Positions 1 to 7,079 of a DNA stretch of 12,827 nt are shown here, one piece after another. The translations under genes were made by a program, and so were the position numbers. This stretch comes from Prado023 sp964638055 (GTDB taxonomy: Bacteria > Actinomycetota > Actinomycetes > S36-B12 > CAIYMF01): positions 1 through 12,827 of the forward strand of contig CAZWXF010000084.1 in assembly GCA_964638055.1 (NCBI GenBank), read 5' to 3'. Every line of letters starts with the position of its first letter. Position 1 is the stretch's first letter. Below the pieces are notes generated by a model. That model was not told the origin of the DNA, searched no databases, and was given only the letters and a program-made list of their open reading frames with translations.

Positions 1-13
1 ACCTGCTCTGTTG

Positions 14-86
<73 letters not shown>

Positions 87-99
87 TCGCGCGCGTCGA

Positions 100-105
100 A
101 GGATA
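100..105 (-). promoter_or_regulatory. -10 box of tRNA-Lys
   Basis: On the minus strand TATCCT matches the TANNNT consensus, with a weak -35 candidate TTCCTG (124-129) at an 18-nt spacer. The predicted start is about 6-8 nt upstream of the tRNA 5' end. Assigned from sequence pattern alone. Confidence 0.5.
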
Positions 106-146
106 CCGCACGGGGCGCTGTGGCAGGAACCTCGCTGTGCCCGCCC

Positions 147-152
147 TACCCT
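147..152 (+). promoter_or_regulatory. -10 box of lysS, leaderless arrangement
   Basis: TACCCT fits TANNNT and is followed by exactly 7 nt before the ATG at 160, so transcription would start at or next to the A of the start codon. No Shine-Dalgarno sequence precedes that ATG, which agrees with a leaderless mRNA, common in actinobacteria. The -35 region is not recognisable. Confidence 0.5.
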
Positions 153-159
153 TGCGTGC

Positions 160-1716
160 ATGACTGAGGACCGGGCTGCGGGAGCCGGTGGGCCCGAGCT
201 GCTGGAGACGCTGGCGGGGCTCATGGCCACCGAGCACCTGCCCGAGCAGGAGCGGGTGCGCCGGGAGAAGCGACAGCGTCTCATCGACGCCGGAATCGAC
301 CCGTACCCGGCTACGTTCGCCCGGACCCACACGCTGGCCGAGGTGAGGGCCGAGGCGGGTGACCTGCCCCCCGACGCCCGGACCGGCCGGATCGTGTCGA
401 TCTCCGGGCGCATCGTGCTCAAGCGCGACGGGGGCAAGCTGTGCTTCGCCACCCTGCGGGACGGCTCGGACGACCTCCAGGTGATGCTCGCCCAGGCGCA
501 GGTGGGCGACGAGGGCCTCGACTTCTGGAAGCGGGATGTCGACCTCGGCGATCACGTCGGGGTCACCGGGGAGGTCATCACGTCGCGCCGGGGCGAGCTC
601 TCTGTCATGGCCAGCGACGTCGTGCTGACGGCCAAGTCGCTGCGGCCGCTGCCGGAGAAGCACAAGGGACTCACCGACCCTGAGGCGCGCGCGCGCCTGC
701 GCTACGTCGACCTGATCGTGCGGCCCGAGGCCCGCAGGGCCGCGCACCTGCGGGCGACCGTTGTGCGCAGCGTGCGCGACTCGCTGCACCGGCGCGGCTT
801 CGTCGAGGTCGAGACGCCGGTCCTGCAGCTGGTCCACGGAGGGGCGAACGCCCGGCCGTTCCGGACGCACATCAATGCCTACGACATGGACGTGAACCTG
901 CGCATCGCCACCGAGCTGCACCTCAAGCGGCTGGTGGTCGGGGGGATGGAGCGCGTCTTCGAGATCGGCCGCCAGTTCCGCAACGAGGGCGCGGACTCCT
1001 CGCACAACCCCGAGTTCACCTCGCTCGAGGTGTATCAGGCGTACGCCGACTACCAGGACATGCGCGTGCTGACGCAGGAGCTCATCCAGGAGGCCGCGAC
1101 GGCTGCCTTCGGGGCCCCAGTGGCCCGGCGGATCCAGCCGGATGGCTCCGTGGCGGAGTTCGACCTCTCCCACGAGTGGCCGGTGATGACGGTCCTGGAA
1201 GCGGTGTCCGCCGCGGTGGGCGAGGTGGTCGACGCCGAGACGCCGCTGGCCCGGCTGCTCTCGCTGGCCGCGGCCCACGGGATCGAGGTCGAGCCGGGCA
1301 GCGACTGGCCGATCACGCTGGAGACCATCTACGAGGAGCTCTGTGAGGCGACCACCACCGTCCCCACCTTCTACGTCGACTTCCCCAAGGAGCTCGCACC
1401 CCTGACCAAGGCGCACCGCCGCGACGCTCGGTTCGCCGAGAAGTGGGACCTCGTCTGCTGGGGAGCCGAGCAGGCGACCGCCTACAGCGAGCTGAACGAT
1501 CCGATGGACCAGCGCGCGAGGTTCTACGCGCAGTCGCTGCGCGCCGCAGCCGGCGATCCCGAGGCGATGGTGGTCGACGAGGACTTCCTGGCCGCCCTCG
1601 ACTACGGCATGCCGCCCACGGGGGGGCAGGGCATGGGGATCGACCGGCTCATCATGACCCTGACAGGCATGAGCATCCGCGAGACGATCCTCTTCCCGAT
1701 GGTCAAGCCCCTGTAG
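160..1716 (+). CDS. lysS: Lysyl-tRNA synthetase, class II (LysX-type catalytic core)
   Basis: Cytosolic enzyme that activates lysine with ATP and loads it onto tRNA-Lys. The 518-aa product has an N-terminal OB-fold anticodon-binding part (about residues 60-150) and a class II catalytic domain. Motif 2 is visible as FEIGRQFRNEG (267-277) and motif 3 as GMGIDR (491-496). The segment AYSELNDPMDQRARF is typical of LysRS. The stretches HGGANARPF and DEDFLAALDYGMPPT resemble the synthetase half of actinobacterial LysX more than E. coli LysS. The MprF-like membrane domain of LysX is absent, so I infer a stand-alone tRNA ligase without lipid lysylation. The start at 160 rests on the leaderless promoter; the in-frame ATG at 223 with GGCGGGG upstream is an alternative. 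It is divergent from tRNA-Lys. The stop codon lies inside a short inverted repeat (GCCCCT-GT-AGGGGC, 1707-1720). Confidence 0.95.
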   Translation: MTEDRAAGAGGPELLETLAGLMATEHLPEQERVRREKRQRLIDAGIDPYPATFARTHTLAEVRAEAGDLPPDARTGRIVSISGRIVLKRDGGKLCFATLRDGSDDLQVMLAQAQVGDEGLDFWKRDVDLGDHVGVTGEVITSRRGELSVMASDVVLTAKSLRPLPEKHKGLTDPEARARLRYVDLIVRPEARRAAHLRATVVRSVRDSLHRRGFVEVETPVLQLVHGGANARPFRTHINAYDMDVNLRIATELHLKRLVVGGMERVFEIGRQFRNEGADSSHNPEFTSLEVYQAYADYQDMRVLTQELIQEAATAAFGAPVARRIQPDGSVAEFDLSHEWPVMTVLEAVSAAVGEVVDAETPLARLLSLAAAHGIEVEPGSDWPITLETIYEELCEATTTVPTFYVDFPKELAPLTKAHRRDARFAEKWDLVCWGAEQATAYSELNDPMDQRARFYAQSLRAAAGDPEAMVVDEDFLAALDYGMPPTGGQGMGIDRLIMTLTGMSIRETILFPMVKPL

Positions 1717-2011
1717 GGGCAGGCGTCCTCGCACCGCCCGAGGCAGTCGGCCCGATCCTCGACGGCGTTCCTCCCATTTCTGTCAGGGCACTCGCTTCGT
1801 TGTGCTTCGCTGAGCCTGACCCCCATACGGTGGCGTTACGCGCCCTCGACGGGGGGGCGTGTCCAACTCGGCGGACGAAGCTGGCTCCACCCGGACAGCT
1901 CGTCCAGAATGACTGAGCGCGCCAGCCCCCGCCGCACGCGCCGGCGGGACTGTGCCGCCGGGACTGTGCCGTGACCACTCTGGCGGGGAGCCTGTCGTCG
2001 TAGGGCCGCTC
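1717..2011. other. Gene-free gap between lysS and tRNA-His
   Basis: No convincing coding frame was found here on either strand. The gap holds two imperfect hairpins that could end transcription of lysS or of tRNA-His: GTCAGG pairing with CCTGAC (about 1782-1820), and ACGC-CCC pairing with GGG-GCGT (1838-1860, one bulge). Neither has a T-tract. A 12-bp unit GGGACTGTGCCG occurs twice in tandem near 1946-1971. Function unknown. Confidence 0.4.
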
Positions 2012-2088
2012 TGGGGTGGGTGACGGGACTCGAACCCGCGACCACTTGGACCACAACCAAGTGCTCTACCTGCTGAGCTACACCCACC
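2012..2088 (-). tRNA. tRNA-His (anticodon GUG)
   Basis: On the minus strand the acceptor stem GTGGGTG/CACCCAC is preceded by the extra G(-1) opposite discriminator C, the identity signature of tRNA-His. The anticodon stem CTTGG/CCAAG encloses TTGTGGT with anticodon GTG. The T arm is GCGGGTTCGAGTCCCGT. CCA is encoded in the genome (2014-2012), unlike the tRNA-Lys and tRNA-Arg genes in this window. orn lies just upstream in the same direction, a neighbourhood I recall as common in actinobacteria. Confidence 0.97.
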
Positions 2089-2122
2089 ATGCGCGCTTGG
2101 CGAGAGCCCCGCGGCGCAGCGA

Positions 2123-2128
2123 AGTCTA
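2123..2128 (-). promoter_or_regulatory. -10 box of tRNA-His
   Basis: Minus-strand TAGACT lies about 35 nt upstream of the tRNA 5' end, leaving room for a short 5' leader removed by RNase P. No clear -35 hexamer is seen. Assigned from pattern only. Confidence 0.4.
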
Positions 2129-2305
2129 CCGGAACGCCGTGACCGCCCGGCCACGCTGAAGGGCGCACGACCTCACCCGACGAGGCCTCGCGAACGGGCG
2201 TGCCGAGCCCTCGCAGCCCCTGACCCCGGGTTGTGCAGCCCACGTACGGGCCAAAGGGGGCCGTGCCGACCAGATCCCGCCGGTCGAGCCCGTCGAGACC
2301 GCGTG

Positions 2306-2929
2306 CTACTCCCCGTCCGCCGGGGTGTCGGTGTCGCCGGCAGCCTTCCTGGCCTCGTCGGTGCTCGGACCGGGAGGCGTGACGAAGACGGTCCGTCGGT
2401 AGTACCGCAGCTCGGCGATGGAGTCGCGGGTGTCTGCCAGGGCGCGGTGGCCGCCGGTCTTGGGCCGGGCCGCGAAGTAGACGCGCGGGTACCAGCGGCG
2501 CACCAGCTCCTTGACCGAGGAGACGTCGACGATGCGGTAGTGCAGGTGCGCGTCGAGCGCGGGAAGGTCGCGCGCCAGGTATCCGCGGTCCACATGGACG
2601 CTGGACCCCGCCAGAGGCGCCCTACCGGCCTCCGGGACGTGGGAGCGGATGTAGGCGAGGACCCGCTCCCCTGCCTCGGCAAGGGGGATGCCGTCCGGTA
2701 TCTCGGTCAGGAGGCCCGAGGTCGTGTGCATGGACAGGACGACCTGCTCCATCGTCTCCAGGATCGACAGGTCGGGCGGGCGCACCACGAAGCTGCAGCC
2801 GGCGTCGAGCTCGGTGAGATCCCCGTCGGTGACGATCGCTGCGATCTCGACGATCTGGTCGCGGCTCAGGTCCAGTCCGGTCATCTCCAGGTCGATCCAG
2901 ACCAGTCGATCGGTTCGGGCATCGCTCAC
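2306..2929 (-). CDS. orn: Oligoribonuclease
   Basis: 3'-to-5' exoribonuclease of the DEDDh family that degrades 2-5-nt RNA fragments, including pGpG, to mononucleotides in the cytoplasm. The 207-aa product carries the catalytic set: D13 and E15 in WIDLEMTGLD, D114 in SSVHVDRGYLAR, and H161 with D166 in GGHRALADTRDSI. The terminal RYYRRTVF is also typical of Orn. The start is GTG at 2929, placed 7 nt after a TAGGGT -10 box, so the transcript looks leaderless. The last ~20 residues form a polar, acidic tail beyond the conserved fold. The GH20 pseudogene ends 51 nt upstream on the same strand, and orn appears to have its own promoter. Confidence 0.96.
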   Translation of the reverse strand: MSDARTDRLVWIDLEMTGLDLSRDQIVEIAAIVTDGDLTELDAGCSFVVRPPDLSILETMEQVVLSMHTTSGLLTEIPDGIPLAEAGERVLAYIRSHVPEAGRAPLAGSSVHVDRGYLARDLPALDAHLHYRIVDVSSVKELVRRWYPRVYFAARPKTGGHRALADTRDSIAELRYYRRTVFVTPPGPSTDEARKAAGDTDTPADGE

Positions 2930-2936
2930 GTCCCGA

Positions 2937-2942
2937 ACCCTA
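2937..2942 (-). promoter_or_regulatory. -10 box of orn, leaderless arrangement
   Basis: Minus-strand TAGGGT is separated by exactly 7 nt from the GTG start codon of orn, the same geometry as at lysS. No Shine-Dalgarno sequence lies between them. It sits within the 51-nt gap after the GH20 pseudogene. Confidence 0.5.
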
Positions 2943-2980
2943 ACGGGGCCGGTGGAGTGCCCGGGGGCGACGAGCGGGGG

Positions 2981-4494
2981 CTACACGTGGGAGGGCGGTT
3001 CGGCCTGCTCCGCCGCGGCGGTGAGGTACTCGATCATCCGATCCATGGGGATCACGTCGCGAGGGGCCCGAGCGCCGGTACCGGCTCGCTGCCAGGGGTG
3101 CGGTCCGGTGAGGGGTCGGAAGTTGACGTGGCGGGCGGCGAGGCGCGCGAGCTGCGCCTCGAACGATGGAGCATCTGGGACCTTCCCTGCGCCGGAGGCC
3201 GCCGAGGATCCCCCGTCTGGCGAGCTCGGGCCCACGGGCGATCCCTCGGGCAGGCTCGGGTCGTCCCCGATCCCGGCCAGGTCCAGCGCCGAGCCCCGCC
3301 ACAGGTTCGCTGCCAGGACGCTCAGCCTCGGGAAGGCCCGGTACTCGCGAGCCTGCTGGTCGGGGAGGTACTCGCCCCACAGCTGCGCCTGGCCACCCAG
3401 GATCCGCCCCCCGCCCGGCGCGGTCCGTGCTGGCGCAGAGGGATGCCACGCGGCGACGTCCGCGACGGTGAGCGGCGCGGAGATGGACAGGGGCTCGTCC
3501 GGAGCGAACGCCTCGCCGTAGTCGAAGTACGTCGGCAGCACCGGCGTCATGATCACGTCGTGGCCCGCCTCGGCCGCCCGATGGCCGACGTGCTCCGATC
3601 GCCACGGCATGATCACGGTCTCGACCGGCAGGCCGCCGGCGACGAACGCGTCGTCCCAGGCGATCGGTCGGCGACCCACCAGAACGGTGAGACCGCCTGG
3701 GGCGGGCAGCCCGGCACGCCGAGCTCCGGGATGGCCGCGAGAAGGGCGCAGGCATGGCCGGGCAGGTCCACCTCCGGGACGAGGGTGATGCCGTGACGGG
3801 CGGCATGATCGCCGATCTCGCGGAGGTCCTCCCGGGAGTAGAACCCACCGTGCGGAGTCCCGTCGACGTTGGCGGGGTCGGGCTCCTCCCCGTACCGGCC
3901 GTGCCCGATCCAGGTGGCGGAGCGCCACGAGGCGATCTCCGCGAGCCGCGGATAGGCGGCGGATTCGACGCGCCACCCCTGGTCGTCGGTCAGGTGCAGG
4001 TGGAGGCGGTTGAGCCGGTGGAGGGCGGCCAGCTCGATCCAGCGCAGCACCTCCGTCACCGTGGCGAAGTGGCGGGCGACATCGAGCATGAGCCCGCGGT
4101 ACTCGAACGCCGGGGCATCCTGGATCGTCACCTCTGGGAGGAGCCAGTCGTCGCGGCGCAGCGCTCCCTCGCGCCATGCCGCGTCCGGCAGCAGCTGGAG
4201 CAGGGTGATCGCGGCTTGGCGCACGCCGTCGGGCGAGCTCGCCGCGATCGTCGTCCCGGCCCGCGAGGTGGCCAGTCGATAGCCCTCGTGTGGCAGGCCA
4301 GGGTCGTCCTGGATCCGGATGTGCAGGTGGGGCGCCGCCGGGTCCGGCGGGCCGGGCAGGGGGTCGAGGACGCGCAGGGCGAAGCGGCCGACATCGGTCC
4401 AGGGACCCTCGATGTGGACCGGACCGTCCAGGGCCACCCTGCCCGTGGATGCGCAGGACCGCGGTGGCCAGAGCAGGACGTTGTCGGATGCCAT
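2981..4494 (-). pseudogene. Beta-N-acetylhexosaminidase (GH20), internally deleted and frameshifted
   Basis: GH20 enzymes remove terminal GlcNAc or GalNAc from chitin fragments, peptidoglycan or glycans. The N-terminal frame (4494 to about 3700) has the GH20b-like domain, then YRGLMLDVARHF, HLTDDQGWR and LVPEVDLPGH, reaching IPELG at residue 259. It then runs out of frame to a stop at 3613. In another frame, from about 3711, the C-terminal part resumes at LTVLVGRRPIAWDD and continues through VIMPWRSEH, YFDYGEAF and GGQAQLWGEY to the stop at 2981. The two halves are nearly adjacent, whereas in GH20 proteins they are separated by roughly 80-100 residues that carry the catalytic HxGGDE motif. 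That motif is not found, so the gene should be inactive. The ATG start has GGAGGAG 9 nt upstream. The flanks look well conserved, suggesting recent decay, though an assembly fault is possible. Confidence 0.85.
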
Positions 4495-4503
4495 GCGCGG
4501 ATA

Positions 4504-4510
4504 CTCCTCC
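4504..4510 (-). promoter_or_regulatory. Ribosome binding site of the GH20 gene
   Basis: Minus-strand GGAGGAG lies 9 nt before the ATG at 4494. It is a strong Shine-Dalgarno match and fixes the start of the broken hexosaminidase gene. Confidence 0.6.
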
Positions 4511-4638
4511 AGCCGACGGCGGTGGTGTCGCGCGGAGCGTCAGCGCAGTGAGTCCAGGAACTCCAGGAGTGGGCCCTCGATGGGAGTGGACCACCCGGTC
4601 GCCCTGAGCCGCACTGTTCGGGTCGACGCGTGGTGGCA

Positions 4639-4644
4639 TAGCGT
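4639..4644 (+). promoter_or_regulatory. -10 box upstream of the lipoprotein hydrolase
   Basis: TAGCGT is followed by 6 nt and then an ATG at 4651. That ATG opens a 15-codon frame rather than the hydrolase itself. A leaderless start at 4651 is the simplest reading. The -35 region is weak. Confidence 0.35.
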
Positions 4645-4650
4645 GGGCCG

Positions 4651-4698
4651 ATGGAATGCCCGATGGTCCTCACCACGAGTCCGAGGATGCGCTCCTGA
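4651..4698 (+). CDS. Possible 15-aa leader peptide (uORF)
   Basis: Starting at the predicted transcription start, the frame encodes MECPMVLTTSPRMRS and stops with TGA at 4696-4698. Its last base is the A of the hydrolase ATG (TGATG overlap). This layout would allow translational coupling from a leaderless uORF into a gene with only a weak, distant ribosome binding site (GAGG, 11 nt away). The peptide shows no recognisable attenuator such as runs of one regulatory codon. Such a short frame can arise by chance, so this is a hypothesis. Confidence 0.25.
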   Translation: MECPMVLTTSPRMRS

Positions 4699-5816
4699 TG
4701 GGGACGCGCTGGGGCGGGACGGTCGCATGGGGGGCGGCGCTCATGCTCGCCGTCGTCGCGGTGGCGGGCTGCTCGGCTGAGGCAGGGCTGCCGGCCGAAC
4801 CGCAACCGTCCTCGCTGGATGGTGCATCCACCTCGCCCAGCGCATCGCCGGCGCCTGCCGGATCAGCGGCCTCGCCGACACCGTCCGCCAGCAACCCCGA
4901 GACGAGTGTTGCCCCGACGCAGCCCTCTCCACTGGCCGATCCGCCGCCCACGTCCGGACCTGTTCGGCTGGAGCGCTGGTTCGACACGGCGCTCTCGGGT
5001 GGCGGGCTGCGCCTCGGGGCTGAGCGGGAACGGACGAGCTCCTACCGCTCGTACAACGTGACGTACCGGAGCCAGGACCTGCGGATCTCCGGGGTGATCA
5101 ACATTCCCAATGGCCGCGGCCCGTTCCCTGCAGTGGTCCTGGCACATGGATACATCGACCCCGCGGTCTACGTCAGGGGGCAGGGCATGCCCCGGGAGCG
5201 TCGTCAGCTGGCCGCCGCCGGCTTCATCGCGCTTCACGTCGACTACCGCAACCATGCAGCCTCCGACGATGATCCGGCGCTGCGCCGCACTCTCCGACTG
5301 GGGTACTCGGTGGATGTCCTCAACGCGGTCAACGCCCTGCGGGCCAGCAAGGACGTGCCGGTGGACGACGACCGGATCGCCCTCATGGGCCGTTCCATGG
5401 GTGGCGGTGTGGTCTACAAGGCACTGGAGATGGCTCCCGGCCTCGTCGACGCGGGTGTCGTGTTCGCAGCGGTGTCGTCGGAGGAGTCGGAGAACCATAG
5501 GCAGTTCGCCAGCCCGTCTCCGTACTGGAACTACGTCGAGAACAGGTGGGGTACCCCCAAGCAGAATCCCGACTTCTGGGAAGGGGTCTCCGCGGACGCC
5601 CATTTCGACCGCATCACCGAGCCGGTGCTCATGCACCACGGGACGGCTGACGCCACGTGCCCTCCCGCGTGGGCCACCCACACCGCCAAGGCCATGAAGA
5701 GCGCTGGGGTCGATGTCACCCTGCAGTGGTACCGGGGCGAGGGGCATACGTTCGGCCCCGCGTTCGACGAGGCGATGGAGAGAACGGTTCGCTTCCTGCG
5801 GGCCAACCTCGACTGA
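4698..5816 (+). CDS. Secreted lipoprotein alpha/beta hydrolase (prolyl-oligopeptidase/dienelactone-hydrolase-like)
   Basis: The 372-aa product begins with a lipoprotein signal peptide: R4, a hydrophobic core and the lipobox VAGC with lipidated Cys25. It should therefore be anchored to the outer face of the membrane. Residues 26-90 are a Ser/Pro/Ala/Thr-rich linker. The hydrolase domain follows, with HG of the oxyanion region (LAHGY, H150), nucleophile elbow GRSMGGG (Ser233), acid Asp318 in HHGTADATC and His350 in GEGHTFGP, so the Ser-Asp-His triad is complete. The substrate cannot be named: an ester or a peptide are both possible. An upstream in-frame ATG at 4656 would put 14 polar residues before the signal peptide, so 4698 is preferred. 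It is divergent from the GH20 pseudogene with 203 bp between starts. Confidence 0.85.
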   Translation: MGTRWGGTVAWGAALMLAVVAVAGCSAEAGLPAEPQPSSLDGASTSPSASPAPAGSAASPTPSASNPETSVAPTQPSPLADPPPTSGPVRLERWFDTALSGGGLRLGAERERTSSYRSYNVTYRSQDLRISGVINIPNGRGPFPAVVLAHGYIDPAVYVRGQGMPRERRQLAAAGFIALHVDYRNHAASDDDPALRRTLRLGYSVDVLNAVNALRASKDVPVDDDRIALMGRSMGGGVVYKALEMAPGLVDAGVVFAAVSSEESENHRQFASPSPYWNYVENRWGTPKQNPDFWEGVSADAHFDRITEPVLMHHGTADATCPPAWATHTAKAMKSAGVDVTLQWYRGEGHTFGPAFDEAMERTVRFLRANLD

Positions 5817-5987
5817 GAAGGCGGGGCGCCGCGGCAAGGATCGGGTACGGGGGACCGGGCCCAGCACGGATCAGGGACGGCGACGAGCGCGGGGGTGCGG
5901 GATGCCGATGTCAGTACTCGATGAGACGATCCCTGCTACGTCGGCGGCGGGGCCAGGGTCGGCAGGGCAGGCGATGGAGGGATGAGG

Positions 5988-6632
5988 ATGGGCACAGGTG
6001 GGTCGGTGGCGATGGAGGCGACGGTCGAGGAGGCTGGGGCCAGGGTCGGCTCGCCGAGTCGGCGCGAGAGCCCGGGTCCGGTCGCGACGCGAGTCGTCGG
6101 CTCGCCCCTGGGAGAGCTCGTGCTTGTGGCCGGGGAGCGGGGCCTCCGCGAGATCCGGTGGCCCGATTCGGAGTGGACCGAGGGCACCGGTGCCCTGCCC
6201 GTCCCTGGGCCGGAGACGCACCTGAGGGCGCAGGACGCGCAGCGCTGGGGAGGCTGCGACCAGGGGACGGCTCGCGCCGAGGCGCATCTCGATGACGTCG
6301 CCCGGCAGCTCGACGAGTACTTCCGGGGGGCTCGTCAGGCCTTCGACCTCGCCCTCGACCCCGTCGGGACCCCGTTCCAGCAGCGCGCGTGGGCTGTGCT
6401 GAGGACCATCCCGTTCGGGGAGACGTTCAGCTATGGACAGCAGGCGGCTGCTCTCGGGGATCCGAGGTCGACTCGGGCTGTGGGCAGCGCGAATGGCAGG
6501 AACCCACTGCCGATCGTCGTGCCATGCCACCGGGTCATCGGCGCCGACGGCACGTTGACCGGGTTCTCGGCGGGCTTGGGCCGCAAGAAGTGGCTGCTGG
6601 AGCACGAGCGGCAGGCCCGGCCGGCCTCCTGA
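5988..6632 (+). CDS. ogt: Methylated-DNA--protein-cysteine methyltransferase
   Basis: Suicide DNA-repair protein that moves the alkyl group from O6-alkylguanine (or O4-alkylthymine) to its own cysteine. The 214-aa product has the hallmark PCHRV with acceptor Cys180. It is preceded by the helix-turn-helix DNA-binding stretch PFQQRAWAVLRTIPFGETFSYG and the asparagine hinge VGSANGRNPLPIVV, and followed by GFSAGLGRKKWLLEHE. The N-terminal part is longer than in E. coli Ogt, including a poorly conserved insert around residues 62-85. The start at 5988 has GGAGGG 6 nt upstream; ATG at 5982 would touch that site, and ATG 6012 is also possible. It stands alone on the plus strand. I see no Ada-type regulator nearby. 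The family call is secure; ogt rather than ada/mgt naming is by convention. Confidence 0.94.
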   Translation: MGTGGSVAMEATVEEAGARVGSPSRRESPGPVATRVVGSPLGELVLVAGERGLREIRWPDSEWTEGTGALPVPGPETHLRAQDAQRWGGCDQGTARAEAHLDDVARQLDEYFRGARQAFDLALDPVGTPFQQRAWAVLRTIPFGETFSYGQQAAALGDPRSTRAVGSANGRNPLPIVVPCHRVIGADGTLTGFSAGLGRKKWLLEHERQARPAS

Positions 6633-6677
6633 GCCGCCTCCCGAGTCACAGCGGCGCGTGAGCCCGGCGCTCCTGTC

Positions 6678-6720
6678 GGGGCCGGGGCCGGGGCCACGCC
6701 GGGGCCGGGGCCACGGGGCC
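6678..6720. repeat. GGGGCC repeat, potential G-quadruplex
   Basis: The plus strand has six runs of four G at 6678, 6684, 6690, 6701, 6707 and 6715, separated by CC, CC, CCACGCC, CC and CCAC. The spacing satisfies the usual G4 rule of four G-runs with loops of 1-7 nt. It lies 45 nt past the ogt stop codon in an otherwise empty 222-bp gap between convergent genes. Confidence 0.7.
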
Positions 6721-6780
6721 TCAGGCGATGGGGCGGTGGATGGCGTCGCGATGGGCCTCGGATAAGCGGGTCGAGGGCCG

Positions 6781-6826
6781 CGTGAGCCGGCGACAGCCGC
6801 GTCGGCGAGCGCGCCACGGGCTCACG
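6781..6826. terminator. Inverted repeat between convergent genes, possible terminator
   Basis: Perfect 8-bp arms CGTGAGCC (6781-6788) and GGCTCACG (6819-6826) enclose a 30-nt GC-rich loop. It lies between ogt (plus) and the small Cys-rich gene (minus), where a bidirectional terminator would be expected. The large loop and lack of a T-tract make the call weak. Confidence 0.3.
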
Positions 6827-6854
6827 AGCAGGGCCCAGGGAGCGTCAGGTCAGG

Positions 6855-6971
6855 TCAGTGACCCGGGCACCGCTGCTCGGTCGGCACACCGGCGAGTGCC
6901 TCGTCGACGTGCTTGCCGCATCCCGACCAGGTCGCTTTGCCACACACCGAGCACGTGATACGGCTGCACAT
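6855..6971 (-). CDS. Conserved 38-aa Cys-rich small protein
   Basis: The frame encodes 38 residues with cysteines at 2, 7, 10, 18 and 35 and histidines at 21 and 38. The core reads TCSVCGKATWSGCGKH, followed by VDEALAGVP and a final RCPGH. The CxxC spacing suggests a small zinc-binding knuckle. I recall very similar 35-40-aa hypothetical proteins in many actinobacteria (MC...TC..CGK.TW.GCG.H pattern); their function is not known to me. Expression signals support it: GGGAG 7 nt before the ATG and a TAGAAT -10 box at 7003-7008. It lies downstream of the WS/DGAT gene on the same strand, behind a terminator hairpin, so it is probably transcribed alone. Confidence 0.85.
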   Translation of the reverse strand: MCSRITCSVCGKATWSGCGKHVDEALAGVPTEQRCPGH

Positions 6972-7002
6972 CCTGAAGCTCCCATCACCGATGTCGAGGG
7001 CG

Positions 7003-7008
7003 ATTCTA
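7003..7008 (-). promoter_or_regulatory. -10 box of the Cys-rich small gene
   Basis: Minus-strand TAGAAT is a good -10 match located 31 nt upstream of the ATG. The -35 region (around 7027-7032, GTCCAC) is poor and falls next to the hairpin that ends the upstream gene. Confidence 0.45.
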
Positions 7009-7018
7009 GGCTCCCAGC

Positions 7019-7043
7019 GCCGGCAGGTGGACTGGCTGCCGGC
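7019..7043 (-). terminator. Hairpin terminator of the WS/DGAT gene
   Basis: Perfect 8-bp arms GCCGGCAG and CTGCCGGC with a 9-nt loop lie 37 nt past the acyltransferase stop codon. There is no T-tract, as is usual for GC-rich actinobacterial terminators. Confidence 0.55.
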
Positions 7044-7079
7044 CAGCCCCTCCCTCGCCCGGCGGGCGGCCGGGTCCTC

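Noticed and set aside
1443..1916. 157-codon plus-strand frame running past the lysS stop
   Set aside because: It begins inside lysS in another frame, is Arg/Gly/Pro-rich, and has no start signals.
2231..3796. Long plus-strand frame opposite orn and the GH20 gene
   Set aside because: It is antisense to recognisable motifs on the minus strand and has no protein-like domain of its own.
3700..4639. Upstream half of the 552-codon minus-strand frame (2981-4639) as part of a complete protein
   Set aside because: Only the part after about 3711 matches GH20. The upstream part is the out-of-frame shadow of the N-terminal hexosaminidase frame.
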